In this document: piece by piece, positions 36,429 to 47,024 of the stretch
How positions within the stretch are numbered: the stretch's first letter is position 1
How the letters are laid out: each line of letters starts with the position of its first letter
Source of the DNA: Myxococcus sp. RHSTA-1-4
GTDB lineage: Bacteria; Myxococcota; Myxococcia; Myxococcales; Myxococcaceae
DNA: 64,000 bases
Reading direction: 5' to 3'
Assembly: GCF_020037125.1 (NCBI RefSeq)
Contig: NZ_JAIQDG010000020.1
Coordinates: forward strand, 1 to 64,000
The notes under the pieces: model-generated
Seen by the model: only the letters and a program-made list of their open reading frames with translations
The model's database searches: none
What the model was told of the DNA's origin: nothing
Made by a program: the position numbers and the translations under genes

Positions 36429-37646
36429 TCAGGGAACAGCGGAGGCCCGGGGCGCCGGCGCGCGCTCCGAGAGCGTCATGCGGCCCGCCTTCGCGTCCTC
36501 CTTCACGTCGAAGCGAGCAAGGAAGCTCAGCCCCAGCAGCCCATCCGCGCCCTCGGGCAGCGTGTCCGCCACGGCCACCTCGACGTTGGTGGCCTTCGCG
36601 CCCTGCACTTCCAGGTCACTCACCTTCGCGAGCCGCACGGTGAGGATGTCGTGGCCCGCCTGGAGCCGGACGGAGGGTGCGCCCTCGAGCGGGAGGGCGA
36701 GCTTCTCCGCGAACGCCTTCGACAGCACCACCCGCGCGGAGTCGGTATCCACGAGGAAGCGGCCCTGCACCCCGCCACCGGCGCGCGCCTCCACCTGACG
36801 GGGGCCCTTCTCGGGGAAGGACAGCTCCGCGCGGCCCTGCCCGTCCGTCCCGCAGTTGCTCGCGCCCGAAAGCTGCTCCAGCCGCTCCAGCATCTTCGGG
36901 TCGTGCGCGCCGCCACCCCGGGCCTGGAGGTGCTCCAGGACGGCCAGCCGTGCCTCGCAGTCCTTCCCCCCGCGCGCGGCGGCGGTGGCCAGCAGGTTGG
37001 TGACCTGGGGCTCGGCGGGCTTGAGGAGGAAGGCCTGCCGGAAGTCGGCGGCCGCCTTGTCCAGCGCGCTGCTGGCGTCGTAGGCCATGCCGCGCCAGAT
37101 GAAGTAGTTGGCGCTGTTCGGGGCGCCCTCGATGAGCTCCGTCACGTCGCGGGCGGCGAGGTCGAACTCCTGGAGCTGGACGTGCGCCGTATAGGTGAGC
37201 TGCCGGAGCGCGGTGGACTTCCCGCACTTCGCGATGAAGTCGTCACCGGCCTGGATGGTGCCCTTCAGGTCCCCGGCGTCGAACAGGGCCTGCGCGTACT
37301 CGCGGCCCTTCGTCTTGTCGCAGGGCTGGAGGGACAGCTCCTTCCGCAGGTGGCGGATGAGCACGTCCTTCTTGCCGTAGTCGAAGGCCTGGGCTTCCGG
37401 TGCCGTCTCCTCACCGGCCGGACGCAGCACGAGCCACGTGCCCGCGCCGACGGCGGCCAGGCCCAGCACGGCGCCCACCACCACCGCGCGCGTCTTCTTC
37501 CCCTGGTGATAGCGCTGGATGCAGTCAGCGCAGCGGTCCTTGCCGCCCTCGAAGGTGGCGCACTTCACACAGAGGGACTTGTCACAGCCGCCACAACGGG
37601 TGGTGGCGGCGGTGTCGGGGTGCTGGAAGCAGGTGGACTGGGTCAT
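36429..37646 (-). CDS. B-box zinc finger, TPR and retropepsin-like membrane protein
   Basis: The protein has 405 residues. Residues 1-45 form a B-box-type zinc finger (Cys6, His9, Cys18, Cys21, Cys26, Cys29, Cys39, Cys42). A transmembrane helix lies at about 53-74. Residues 90-245 are TPR-like helices (YAQALFDAGDLKGTIQAGDDFIAK). The C-terminus (about 285-395) resembles single-domain aspartyl proteases: GRFLVDTDSARVVLS and later ADGLLGLSFLARFDV. The active-site triplet reads Asp300-Thr-Asp instead of Asp-Thr-Gly, so activity is doubtful. The ATG at 37646 follows GAAGG. Confidence 0.75.
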   Translation of the reverse strand: MTQSTCFQHPDTAATTRCGGCDKSLCVKCATFEGGKDRCADCIQRYHQGKKTRAVVVGAVLGLAAVGAGTWLVLRPAGEETAPEAQAFDYGKKDVLIRHLRKELSLQPCDKTKGREYAQALFDAGDLKGTIQAGDDFIAKCGKSTALRQLTYTAHVQLQEFDLAARDVTELIEGAPNSANYFIWRGMAYDASSALDKAAADFRQAFLLKPAEPQVTNLLATAAARGGKDCEARLAVLEHLQARGGGAHDPKMLERLEQLSGASNCGTDGQGRAELSFPEKGPRQVEARAGGGVQGRFLVDTDSARVVLSKAFAEKLALPLEGAPSVRLQAGHDILTVRLAKVSDLEVQGAKATNVEVAVADTLPEGADGLLGLSFLARFDVKEDAKAGRMTLSERAPAPRASAVP

Positions 37647-37693
37647 GGCGGGCGCCTTCTACCCCGCGTCGCCGGAGCGGGGCAAAGGACACC

Positions 37694-38890
<1,197 letters not shown>

Positions 38891-38923
38891 GGCTTCCTCC
38901 TCTTCGGACGTCCCCGAGGGGCG

Positions 38924-39727
38924 TCAGTGCGCGGCCAGGAAGTTCCGGGCCTGCGTGGTGTGGTAGCGGGCAAGGAAGGTGTTGATGAGCGGCAGCGCGC
39001 GCCGCACCAGCTCCGCGCCCTGGCCCGGGGGCAGCCCCGACAGCCGCTTCGCCAGCAGCCGGGCCTCGTTGGCGAGCAGCCCCGACATGGCCTCCACGTA
39101 CATGGACAGGTCGTCCACGGTGAAGCCCAGCTCCGCCGTGAAGCCCGCGGTGCGGAGCTGGCCCCACAGCTCGACGATGTACACGTCGTCGAAGGCGAGC
39201 ACCGTGCGGCCGCGCTCCTGGCGCGTGGCCAGCAGGCCCAGCTCCACCATGCGGTCCAGCTCCGCGCGCTTCACGCCCGTCCGCCGCAGCAGCTCCGCGG
39301 CGTCCACGGTGGCCGACGCATCGGCACCCGCGCCGAGCGTGGGTCCGAGCCGCTGGCGGACCTCGTGGATGAGCTCCCGCTGGCGCGGCGTGAAGGCCTC
39401 GTCCTTCTCGTCCAGCATGGCGCGGATGGCCTTGAGCGGCAGGAAGCGCTCCTCCTGGAGCTGGCGGATGAGGCGCAGGCGCTCCAGGTGCGCCTCGCCG
39501 TACCAGGCCATGTTGCGGCCCGTCTTGTGCCCCTCGGGCAAGAGGCCCTGCTGGACGTAGAAGTGCACCACCTGCCGGGACAGGCCCGCGCGCTCGCACA
39601 GGTCCTTCATCCGGTACGGGAAGGACTGGCGGTCCACCGTGGCGCCAGCACCTCGTGCCCCCGGCATCGAGGAGCCACCCTCGCCCACCGGGCCTCGATT
39701 CCGAGCCGCTGTCCGCGCGCGCTTCAC
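38924..39727 (-). CDS. MerR-family transcriptional regulator
   Basis: About 267 residues. The winged-helix DNA-binding domain at about 39-107 has YRMKDLCERAGLSRQVVHFYVQQGLLPEGHKTGRNM and YGEAHLERLRLIRQLQ. A second MerR-like segment (DAAELLRRTGVKRAELDRMVELGLL) and a helical C-terminus follow, with no Cys cluster or B12 motif visible. The GTG at 39727 overlaps the reductase stop (GTGA) and has GGAGG 4 nt upstream, favouring it over 39769. It sits between the reductase and the diiron protein and probably controls the operon through the inverted repeat at 41195-41214. Confidence 0.85.
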   Translation of the reverse strand: MKRARTAARNRGPVGEGGSSMPGARGAGATVDRQSFPYRMKDLCERAGLSRQVVHFYVQQGLLPEGHKTGRNMAWYGEAHLERLRLIRQLQEERFLPLKAIRAMLDEKDEAFTPRQRELIHEVRQRLGPTLGAGADASATVDAAELLRRTGVKRAELDRMVELGLLATRQERGRTVLAFDDVYIVELWGQLRTAGFTAELGFTVDDLSMYVEAMSGLLANEARLLAKRLSGLPPGQGAELVRRALPLINTFLARYHTTQARNFLAAH

Positions 39728-41160
39728 GGCACCTCCACGGTCACCGGCGTCACCGGACGGGCCACGCACGCCAGCACCTGGCCTCGCTCGTGCTCGTCAA
39801 CGGTCAGGCAGTTGGGCTCTTCCATCCGCACCTCACCCGAGCGCAGCGTCACCCGGCATGCACCGCAGCCTCCCATGGCACACGAGTACGGCATGGGCAG
39901 CCCCGCCGACAGGGCCGCCTCCAGCACCGTGGTGCCGGCCGGCACGGTCAGTTCGCGCACAGCGCCTCGGAGATGCACCGTCAGCGGTTGATGTCCCGCG
40001 CTCTCCGGTGCGCTCGGAGTCGATGGGCGCAGGTGGGGTCGGGTGAAGCGCTCCTCGCGAATCCGCTCGGCAGGCACGCCCCGGGCGAGCAGCGCCGCGC
40101 GGGCCCCCTGCATCATCGGCTCCGGGCCACAGAGGAAGTACGTGGCCGGCTCCTCGACGTGGATGGGCAGCGCGGCCAGCTCCTCCTCCACCCGGCGCGG
40201 CTCCAGCAGGCCCACCCCGCCCTCCCAACCCGGGGGCGGCTCCGAGAGCACGTGGCGGAGGACGAAGCGGCCGGGCCGCTCCCGGGCGAGCGTGGCCAGG
40301 GCTTCGCGGAAGATGATGTCCACCTCCCGCCGGTTGCCATAGACGAGCGACACGCGGGTGGCCGGCTCTGAGGCCAGCACCGTGCGCGCGATGGACATGA
40401 GCGGAGTGATGCCACTGCCGCCCGCCAGCAGCACGAGGTGCCGGGGCGCGCCTGAAGAGGGCTCCGGCGTGAAGGCTCCAGAGGGCCCGAGCACCTCCAC
40501 GCGCATGCCCCGCTCGGCCCGGTCGTTGAGGAAGTTGGACACGCATCCACCGGGCACGCGCTTGACGGTGAGGGCCACGCGCGAAGGCCCCTCCCCGCCC
40601 GGCGCGCACGAGGCCGAGTAGGCACGGCGCAGCGACTGCCCGTTCACGGTGACGAGCACGGTGAAGAACTGACCGGGCTGGAAGGTGATGGGCGCGCCGC
40701 TCGGGTCCCCGAGCACCAGCGTCACCGCGTCCGTGGTCTCCCGCACGACGCGCTCCACGCGCAGCGTCCGCGAATGGAGGCCGGGAACCGGGGCCGGCGC
40801 GACGGAGGACAGCGGCCCCGGGCGAGAGCGGCGCGCCACCAGCGGTGGAGGGTGCCGCCCCAGCACGGTCGCCCCCAACATGGCCACGTCCCGCTTCAGT
40901 GCGCCGTAGCGCTCGCAGAGCATCCCGGGGAGCAGCTCGGCGACCGGGTCTATCTCCTCCAGCGGCCGGGAGGCACGTGAACCGAGCCCCCGCGTCATCA
41001 CCGGCGGCTCGTGCACGCCCCGCAGACCGTCCAGCACCATGCGGGCATCCCTGCGAGCCTGGTCGATGCGCGGCGTGAGCGCGGACGGCAACAGCCGGGC
41101 CGCGACGCTGGCGGCGACGTCGAGGGCCGAGACGAACTTGTGGCGCGAGGGGGTCTTCAC
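39724..41160 (-). CDS. Ferredoxin-type flavin reductase (FAD/NAD(P)/[2Fe-2S])
   Basis: About 478 residues from a GTG at 41160. An N-terminal helical part of about 125 residues is followed by the FAD domain (FQPGQFFTVLV, RAYSASCAPGG) and the NAD domain (LLAGGSGITPLMSIARTVL, TYFLCGPEPMM). A C-terminal plant-type [2Fe-2S] domain has YSCAMGGCGACRV and a final Cys in VLACVAR. This order matches PaaE/HMP-type electron-transfer proteins serving oxygenases and desaturases. The frame is open to 41307, but that part overlaps a putative operator, so the shorter start is preferred. It probably donates electrons to the diiron protein downstream. Confidence 0.85.
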   Translation of the reverse strand: MKTPSRHKFVSALDVAASVAARLLPSALTPRIDQARRDARMVLDGLRGVHEPPVMTRGLGSRASRPLEEIDPVAELLPGMLCERYGALKRDVAMLGATVLGRHPPPLVARRSRPGPLSSVAPAPVPGLHSRTLRVERVVRETTDAVTLVLGDPSGAPITFQPGQFFTVLVTVNGQSLRRAYSASCAPGGEGPSRVALTVKRVPGGCVSNFLNDRAERGMRVEVLGPSGAFTPEPSSGAPRHLVLLAGGSGITPLMSIARTVLASEPATRVSLVYGNRREVDIIFREALATLARERPGRFVLRHVLSEPPPGWEGGVGLLEPRRVEEELAALPIHVEEPATYFLCGPEPMMQGARAALLARGVPAERIREERFTRPHLRPSTPSAPESAGHQPLTVHLRGAVRELTVPAGTTVLEAALSAGLPMPYSCAMGGCGACRVTLRSGEVRMEEPNCLTVDEHERGQVLACVARPVTPVTVEVP

Positions 41161-41194
41161 CCCCAAAGGCGTAGACCCGCACTCTCCGTTGTGC

Positions 41195-41214
41195 AAAGTG
41201 CCACTAGACACTTT
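41195..41214. promoter_or_regulatory. Inverted repeat, candidate MerR operator
   Basis: The arms AAAGTG and CACTTT flank an 8-nt centre. The site lies 35 bp before the reductase start and about 135 bp before the divergent gene at 41348, in the only AT-rich part of this gap. A TTGTGC and a TTTACG box 17 nt apart on the plus strand overlap it. The MerR protein encoded in the operon is the natural candidate to bind here. Confidence 0.5.
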
Positions 41215-41347
41215 ACGTTCTGAAGTCGCATTTCCGACGGATGGGTGCTCCCACCCGAGCCCCTGATTCGACAGGGACTCACGGGCCATGCAATCGACCG
41301 GCGGCACGTCCGTAGGAGGGGTATCCCGGAATCTTCAGGAGCCGCCC

Positions 41348-41872
41348 ATGCGCCTGCCTACCCTGCCCGCCCTGGCCCTCGCCTTCACCCTCGCCACTCC
41401 GGCCCTCGCGGAGGACGCCGCGAAGAAGCCTGATGACTGGCGGGTGGTGTGCGCCACCAACACGAAGGATGGCAGCCGCGCCGTCCAGGGCACCGACCTG
41501 GTCATCGAGGCCGGGGAGAAGGTGAAGGACGCCGTCGCCGTGGAGGGCAACGTCATCATCCGCAAGGGCGCCGTGGTGGAGGACGCCGTCGCCATCCGCG
41601 GCCGGGTCATCGTCGAGGCCGGCGCCCGCGTGAAGGGCGACGCGGTGTCACTCGGCGGAGAGGTCCGCGTCCACAATGGCGCCCGCATCGACGGTGACGC
41701 CGTGGCGCTCGGCGGCAGGCTCAACATGGACAAGGAAGACGCCGTCGCGGGCGACAAGGTCAGCCTGTCCTTCGAGATTGGCGGCAAGGACGTGGTGCGC
41801 GGCCTCATCGAGGGGGCCCTCGACAAGGACATGCGCTGCCACATCATCGACAACGAGGACAAGGACGTCTGA
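41348..41872 (+). CDS. Exported bactofilin-like polymer-forming protein
   Basis: The protein has 174 residues: a signal peptide (RLPTLPALALAFTLATPALA), then a right-handed beta-helix of hexapeptide-like turns with V/A-G repeats (KVKDAVAVEGNVIIRKGAVVEDAVAIRGRVIVEAGARVKGDAVSLGG in short turns). This resembles the polymer-forming segment of the larger protein at 28041-29564. The C-terminus is polar with a Cys. AGGAG is 7 nt before the ATG at 41348. An exported bactofilin-like fold is unusual since classical bactofilins are cytoplasmic. Confidence 0.75.
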   Translation: MRLPTLPALALAFTLATPALAEDAAKKPDDWRVVCATNTKDGSRAVQGTDLVIEAGEKVKDAVAVEGNVIIRKGAVVEDAVAIRGRVIVEAGARVKGDAVSLGGEVRVHNGARIDGDAVALGGRLNMDKEDAVAGDKVSLSFEIGGKDVVRGLIEGALDKDMRCHIIDNEDKDV

Positions 41873-41917
41873 CAGCCCGCGGGCCCTTGTCGGCCTCTCC
41901 GCGGGAAACGGCAGGTG

Positions 41918-42700
41918 TCAAGCGGCGGGAGCGGCGCCGGAGGACTCGGAGGCCGGAGCCCCGGCGCTGGTGTGGGGCATCAGCCCGGCGCGCAGGGCGA
42001 GAATCTGCGTGCGCGCCAGGTCCTTCAGCTTCTCCAGGTCCGCCAGCGTCATCCCCTTGGTGGAGATGGGCGTGCCCACCGTCACCAGCCCGCGTGACGT
42101 GGCGAAGCGCCACGAGTGCTTCGGCAGCGCGCGGCGCGTCCCACTCACCGCGAGCGGCAGCACGTCCGCCTGCGCCTCGATGGCCAGCCGGAACGCGCCG
42201 TCCTTGAAGGGCAGCAGCTCGTCCGTCTTCGAGCGCGTGCCCTCCGGGAAGATCATCACCGGCATGCCCTTCGCCAGCCATTCGCGGCAGCGGGCCATGG
42301 CCCCCGTGGCGGAGTCACGATCGCCGCGGTGCACGGGGATGTCCCCCGCCATCCACATCATCCAGCCCACCACCGGAATCTTGAAGAGGCTGGCCTTGCC
42401 CAGCCACTTCATCTCCCACGGCAGGTGCGAGATGAGGAACGGGTCCGCGTTGGACTCGTGGTTGCTCACCACCACCGTGTTCGGCGCCACCCGCGCCGGC
42501 ACATCGCCGTGCACGCCGAAGCGCCAGAACGGCGTCAGCTTCGCCGCGGTGACGCCCACCAGCCGGAAGCACCGCCCCGTCACGTGACGGCGCCGTTCGA
42601 ACGGCCAGGTGACGATGGCGAGCGCGAGCTGCACGAAGAAGCCGACCAGCGCCACCAGGCCAATCTCGATCCACGTCCAGATGGACAGCAATGCGTTCAT
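41918..42700 (-). CDS. plsC: 1-acyl-sn-glycerol-3-phosphate acyltransferase
   Basis: The 260-residue membrane enzyme makes phosphatidic acid from lysophosphatidic acid. The acyltransferase block I NHESNADPF (HX4D) and block III FPEGTRS are intact, with a hydrophobic N-terminal segment (LLSIWTWIEIGLVALVGFFVQLAL) and a late VGTPI block. The tail is Ala/Ser/Pro-rich. The ATG at 42700 has GAGG 6 nt upstream and lies 18 nt after the exonuclease III stop, so the two are probably cotranscribed. The exact acyl acceptor is inferred from the family. Confidence 0.85.
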   Translation of the reverse strand: MNALLSIWTWIEIGLVALVGFFVQLALAIVTWPFERRRHVTGRCFRLVGVTAAKLTPFWRFGVHGDVPARVAPNTVVVSNHESNADPFLISHLPWEMKWLGKASLFKIPVVGWMMWMAGDIPVHRGDRDSATGAMARCREWLAKGMPVMIFPEGTRSKTDELLPFKDGAFRLAIEAQADVLPLAVSGTRRALPKHSWRFATSRGLVTVGTPISTKGMTLADLEKLKDLARTQILALRAGLMPHTSAGAPASESSGAAPAA

Positions 42701-42718
42701 GAGAGCCTCGAGCAAGCT

Positions 42719-43501
42719 TCAGCGGACCGCCGGGTCCAGGTCCACACTCACCGGACAGTGGTCCGAGCCTGTCACATCCGGATGGATGGCGGCCTTCTTC
42801 ACGTAGGCCATGGCCGCCGGCGTGGCCAGGACGTAGTCAATCCTCCAACCGATGTTCTTCTCCCGCACTCCGACGCGCTGGCTCCACCACGAGTAGTGCC
42901 CGCCGCCCTTGTGGAAGTGACGGAAGGTGTCCACCCAACCGGCGCGAATCCAGCGGTCGAACTCCGCGCGCTCCTCCGGGCGGAAGCCGCTCGTCTCGCG
43001 GTTCTCCCGGGGGCGCGCCAGGTCGAGGTCCTGATGCGCCGTGTTGAAGTCCCCAACCACCAACACCCGCCCCCCGTCGCGCAGCGGCTTCTCCAGCTGC
43101 TCGAAGAGGCGCCGGTAGAAGGCGAGCTTGTAGGGGATGCGGCTGAGGTCACGGTCCTTCCCATTGCCGTTGGGAAAGTAGCCGTTCACCACCGTGAGCT
43201 TGCCGAAGCGGGCAATCTGCAGCCGCCCCTCCACGTCGAACTCCGCCTCGCCCAGGCGCGTCTCCACGTCATCGGGCTCCGTCCGGCAGAACAGCCCCAC
43301 CCCGCTGTAGCCGGGGCGCTCCGCCGCCACGAAGTGCGTCTTCCAACGCGAGGGCGCCCGCACCTCATCCGGGAGCTGGTCGGCCCGCGCGCGCACCTCC
43401 TGCACGGCGACCACCTGCGCCCGGGCCCCGGCCAGCCACGGCAGGAAGCCCTTGCGGTGGACGGAGCGCAATCCGTTGACGTTCCAGGAAACGACTCGCA
43501 C
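42719..43501 (-). CDS. xthA: Exodeoxyribonuclease III / AP endonuclease
   Basis: This 260-residue protein belongs to the exonuclease III family of base-excision repair enzymes. Family motifs are in order: VVSWNVNGLRS at the start, AVQEVRA with the metal-binding Glu, VNGYFPNGN, VVGDFNTAHQDLDL, WRIDYVLAT and the final SDHCPV with the catalytic His. Length matches E. coli XthA (268). It is cytoplasmic. It is followed closely by the acyltransferase gene. Confidence 0.95.
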   Translation of the reverse strand: MRVVSWNVNGLRSVHRKGFLPWLAGARAQVVAVQEVRARADQLPDEVRAPSRWKTHFVAAERPGYSGVGLFCRTEPDDVETRLGEAEFDVEGRLQIARFGKLTVVNGYFPNGNGKDRDLSRIPYKLAFYRRLFEQLEKPLRDGGRVLVVGDFNTAHQDLDLARPRENRETSGFRPEERAEFDRWIRAGWVDTFRHFHKGGGHYSWWSQRVGVREKNIGWRIDYVLATPAAMAYVKKAAIHPDVTGSDHCPVSVDLDPAVR

Positions 43502-43580
43502 GGAAGGCTTATGACCCGGCCCGCACGGTATTTCCAGCCCCTACCGCGCGCACTCCCGGTAGGGGTGGGGGCATGCCCGG

Positions 43581-45599
43581 CTACTGGGGCTCGGCCGGGC
43601 TCGCCTTGTTCTGCGGCTGGCGCGCCGTCCTCAGGATGAAGTCGGCGGCGTTGTTGCCCGTGTCGTGCCCGTTGCCCTTCAGCGCGTCCGCGCCGGTCTC
43701 CTCCATGGAGGCCGTGGTGGAGGCGGAGTGGGCCTTGCGCTCGAAGCTGCCCGCCGCGTCCGGAACGGGCTGGATGGCGGTGCCCTCCGGCCTGTTGGCG
43801 GTGCCGTAGCCCACCGTGTCCACCGCCGTCGGGTCGTCCGGGTCCACGGTCAGCTCCGGTGGGCCGACGCGCACGTGGCCCCCGCTGGCCCCCATGAGGA
43901 ACAGATTGTCCCAGTTCGCGTCCTGCGTCGCCCCTCCCGTGCCGGCCGAGTAGCTCCTGCCGCCCACCAGGAAGTAGCCGCGCGGAGCGATGCTCGAACC
44001 GGAAGGCAGGGTGAAGCTGACGTAGTTGTCCCCCGCCGCGCTCTTGTATTGCACCTTCCACCCGGCGAGGTTCACCGTGCTCGCGGTGGGGTTGTACAGC
44101 TCGATGAACTCGTCGTTCTCACTGCTCACGCTCCGGGGCGCGAGCTCGCTGATGACGATGTGGTTCGCGGTGGAGCCCGTCACCTGGATGCTCGACGCGG
44201 CGGACTGCGTCCCGAGCATGGCGACCAACCGGCCCGCGCCGATCGCGCCGCCCGCCGTGAAGTCGAACTTGGCGGACAGCGTGTTGGCGGGCACCGTGAC
44301 ACGCACCGGCGCGGTGCCCAGCGCCGCGGGCTGGAGCACGAGGTCCACCGGCGTGTCCACCGGCGGGGGCACGTCCAACATCACCGTGAAGGTGTGCGTG
44401 CCGCCTCCGGCCACCACCGCCGCCTCGGGCGTCAGCAGCGCCAGCGCCGCGGGCTGATCCACCGCGAGCACCCGCACCGTGGCCTCGCGCGTCTCGGCGC
44501 CCAGCCTGGCCGTCAGCACCGCCTTGGTCACCCCCGGCTCCGCGTCCAGGTCCGCGCTCACCACCACCACGGCCGAGCGAGCGCCCACCGGGATTCGCAC
44601 CAGGTTGCCGCTCTCCACCACGACGGCCGGGCTGGAGGAGGACATCTCCACCCACACGTCCGTGGGCGCGGGCTCCTTCAGTGAGAGCGTGAGCTGTTCC
44701 GGGAAGGTCGGGCCCGTGAAGCCCGAGCGCACGAAGGTACCCGTCGGGCCGAAGGTGGACAGGGCCACCTGCGTGGTGCCCGCGTCGGTGCCGGCATCGC
44801 TGCTGGTACCCGCGTCGGTGCCGGTGCCGGCATCCGCGCCGGGCCCCGCGTCGGCGCCAGCATCGAGGACGGAACCGGCATCGGTGCCTGCATCGATGTC
44901 CGTGCCCGCATCGAAGCCGGAGCCCGCATCCGGGTCGCTACCCGCATCCGTATCGGTGCCCGCGTCAGTATCAGAGCCCGCGTCCAGCCAGGTGCCGGAG
45001 TCCGGGGAAGAACCGGCGTCCGCGCCACTGCCCGCGTCGGCGTCGGCGCCCGCATCCGTGACGGCTCCCGCGTCGATATCAGCCCCCGCGTCTGCATCGC
45101 TGCCCGCGTCCGTGCCTGTCCCCGCGTCGGTGTCCGAGCCCGCGTCCGCGCCAGGGCCCGCGTCGGTGCCGGTCCCCGCGTCCGTGCCTGTCCCCGCGTC
45201 CGTGCCGGAGCCGGCGTCGCTGCCACCACCCGCGTCCGTACCGCCGTCATCCTCCGTCCCGGCGTCCGTCGGTATCCCCGAATCCGCGCCGCCGTCCGGC
45301 TGCTGCTCGGGAGTAAGGGTGCAGTCGTTCTCGCAGCCGTCTCCCTGGGTGCGGTTGCCGTCATCGCAGCGTTCGGTGCCCTCCACCCGGCCGTTGCCGC
45401 ACACGGCGCCGCCGGCATCCGGTTCTGGAGCGGACTGGCAGTTGCTCGCGCAACCGTCACCGTCCGCGGTGTTGCCGTCGTCGCACTGCTCGCCCGCCTC
45501 CACGAGGCCGTTTCCGCAGACCGGGTCATCGCCGCAGGCCGAGGCGAGGAGCAGCAACGCGGACAGCGGAGCCATGAGCGGCCGGAAGGACCAGGGCAT
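43581..45599 (-). CDS. Lipoprotein with Cys-rich repeats, Asp-Ala-Gly stalk and lamin-tail domain
   Basis: About 672 residues. A lipobox (LLASAC) ends the signal peptide. Two DUF4215-type Cys-rich repeats follow ([23 protein letters not shown] and its copy), then ~180 residues of D-A-G repeats forming a flexible acidic stalk. Beta-rich domains come next, and a C-terminal lamin-tail domain ([37 protein letters not shown]) of the kind found in surface and secreted proteins. It is probably a surface-anchored adhesin-like protein. The ATG at 45599 with GGAG upstream is favoured over 45638. Confidence 0.85.
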   Translation of the reverse strand: MPWSFRPLMAPLSALLLLASACGDDPVCGNGLVEAGEQCDDGNTADGDGCASNCQSAPEPDAGGAVCGNGRVEGTERCDDGNRTQGDGCENDCTLTPEQQPDGGADSGIPTDAGTEDDGGTDAGGGSDAGSGTDAGTGTDAGTGTDAGPGADAGSDTDAGTGTDAGSDADAGADIDAGAVTDAGADADAGSGADAGSSPDSGTWLDAGSDTDAGTDTDAGSDPDAGSGFDAGTDIDAGTDAGSVLDAGADAGPGADAGTGTDAGTSSDAGTDAGTTQVALSTFGPTGTFVRSGFTGPTFPEQLTLSLKEPAPTDVWVEMSSSSPAVVVESGNLVRIPVGARSAVVVVSADLDAEPGVTKAVLTARLGAETREATVRVLAVDQPAALALLTPEAAVVAGGGTHTFTVMLDVPPPVDTPVDLVLQPAALGTAPVRVTVPANTLSAKFDFTAGGAIGAGRLVAMLGTQSAASSIQVTGSTANHIVISELAPRSVSSENDEFIELYNPTASTVNLAGWKVQYKSAAGDNYVSFTLPSGSSIAPRGYFLVGGRSYSAGTGGATQDANWDNLFLMGASGGHVRVGPPELTVDPDDPTAVDTVGYGTANRPEGTAIQPVPDAAGSFERKAHSASTTASMEETGADALKGNGHDTGNNAADFILRTARQPQNKASPAEPQ
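44773..45309 (-). repeat. Asp-Ala-Gly coding repeat tract
   Basis: This part of the lipoprotein encodes roughly thirty DAG units separated by two to four variable residues such as SGT, TGT, SDT or PGA. DNA units vary in length, so this is not a simple tandem array. The tract is highly acidic and predicted to be an extended stalk. Confidence 0.85.
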
Positions 45600-45760
45600 G
45601 AGGGTGGACTCCGTACGGCGGGAGGGGGCGCTCCTCACATCTCATGGACGTCACCGAGTACGCAATTGGCGGCAGATTACAACCACGCCGGAAGCCACGC
45701 TCCCATGCCCGCTCGCAAGGCAGGCCCTGCTGGGGAAGCGACCAGGAGCTCCACGCGGGC

Positions 45761-46726
45761 TCACCTGCAGATGCCGCAGTCCGGCAGACAGCTGTTGTAC
45801 CAGTTGGCGGTCCCGCACGACTCGGTGACCTGGCAGGTGCCATCTCCGCACCGGTAGATGTCCTGATCTCGCATCCTCGTCGCGAGAGGCCGGTACTCGG
45901 CGCCCGAGTAGACGCACCTGTCGAAGAACAGCCCCGTGGAATCCAGCGTGCAGTGCCTGGAGCAGTCCCCCACGTAGACGAGGGGCGGGCACTTCAGGCG
46001 CTGGCTACCCGAGTTGTCCACCACCGCGCACGCCCGCGCGCTGCTCTGGTTCTGGCTCAAGAGCGTCCCCCGGCTGCCCGCGTAGATGCCCTGACCGGTG
46101 AAGAGGTTGCCGAAGAAGCACGACTCATGCTTCGGGAACATGTTCAGCTCATCGTTCGTGTACGCGATGACCTGCCCACTCGCATGTCTGCCCAGCACGG
46201 AGATGGGGATGCTCACCTTGTAGGGGTTGACGTGGGCGGCCAGGCACGCGGAGACGAGCTCCTGCTCGAGCTCCGACGAGGCCGAGCCGCCTGCCCATCG
46301 GGGTGCCAGTCCCAGCGAGCCCGTCCAGGCGTACGTCTTTCCGGTCTGCGGACACGTGTACGTGCGCGCCTGTCCGGCGGGCACGGCGCAACGGACGACG
46401 TAGCGCATCACCTCGTCCGCCAGCACCGGATTCGAATGGAACCAGTTCTTGAAGGCCTCGGTGGACAGGCCGTTGAACGAGAGGCCGTTGAATGACAAGC
46501 CATTGAAAGACAGCCCGTTGAACGAGAGCCCGTTGAACGACAGGCCGTTGTCCACCAAGACGTCCTGGACCTGGGCGCGAGGCTCGGGTGGCTCGGGTGG
46601 CTCGGGCAGGAGCTCCGCCGGCCCACACCCGCCTCCCATCCCCAGCAGCAGGACGCATGACACCAGGGCCCACGAACCAGCACGACACATCATGCCGCGG
46701 CGGCGGCCGAGATCGACGGTATGCAT
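45761..46726 (-). CDS. Lipoprotein with NGLSF pentapeptide repeats and Cys-rich domain
   Basis: The protein has 321 residues. The signal peptide ends in GMGGGC (lipobox-like). A Pro/Glu linker is followed by five tandem NGLSF units and a final NGLS, then an enzyme-like or binding domain containing 14 or so Cys (for example SRHCTLDSTGLFFDRC and CGDGTCQVTESC). The last 30 residues resemble a small Cys-rich module. I recognise no family, but GLS-N pentapeptide tracts recur in myxobacterial secreted proteins. AAGGGG precedes the ATG at 46726 by 8 nt. Confidence 0.75.
   Translation of the reverse strand: MHTVDLGRRRGMMCRAGSWALVSCVLLLGMGGGCGPAELLPEPPEPPEPRAQVQDVLVDNGLSFNGLSFNGLSFNGLSFNGLSFNGLSTEAFKNWFHSNPVLADEVMRYVVRCAVPAGQARTYTCPQTGKTYAWTGSLGLAPRWAGGSASSELEQELVSACLAAHVNPYKVSIPISVLGRHASGQVIAYTNDELNMFPKHESCFFGNLFTGQGIYAGSRGTLLSQNQSSARACAVVDNSGSQRLKCPPLVYVGDCSRHCTLDSTGLFFDRCVYSGAEYRPLATRMRDQDIYRCGDGTCQVTESCGTANWYNSCLPDCGICR
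46464..46550 (-). repeat. 15-bp coding repeats for NGLSF
   Basis: Five full 15-bp units and a partial sixth (plus-strand unit GACAGGCCGTTGAAC and variants) encode NGLSF. Codon choice differs between units (for example AAC, AAT and TTC, TTT alternatives) while the peptide is constant, suggesting selection on the protein rather than recent slippage. Confidence 0.85.
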
Positions 46727-47024
46727 GTGATTCCCCTTGGAGGACGCCCGGGAAGGGAAGCAGAGACACCCGCGCTCGGTGCCCCCTCTCATTTGAAATC
46801 TTGTAAGCCCATGGCACCTGTATCGCGAGCACCTGCCCCTCCGCCCCCGGCTACTTCCCAATGGCAGACACATTCCGCGTCCGGAACCGGACGTACGCGT
46901 GCGCCTTCATCCGGAAGTGGATGATCGGATGAATCGCGGCGTGGCCGCTTCGCGGCTGTCACACCGGCATTTCCTTGAGACTTCTCAGGCAGCAGCCCGC
47001 GCCGCTGAACTGACGCACGGCCCC

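Noticed and set aside
44479-45828. 449-codon plus-strand frame rich in ASVPAS repeats
   Set aside because: It is the complement of the Asp-Ala-Gly coding repeat of the minus-strand lipoprotein.
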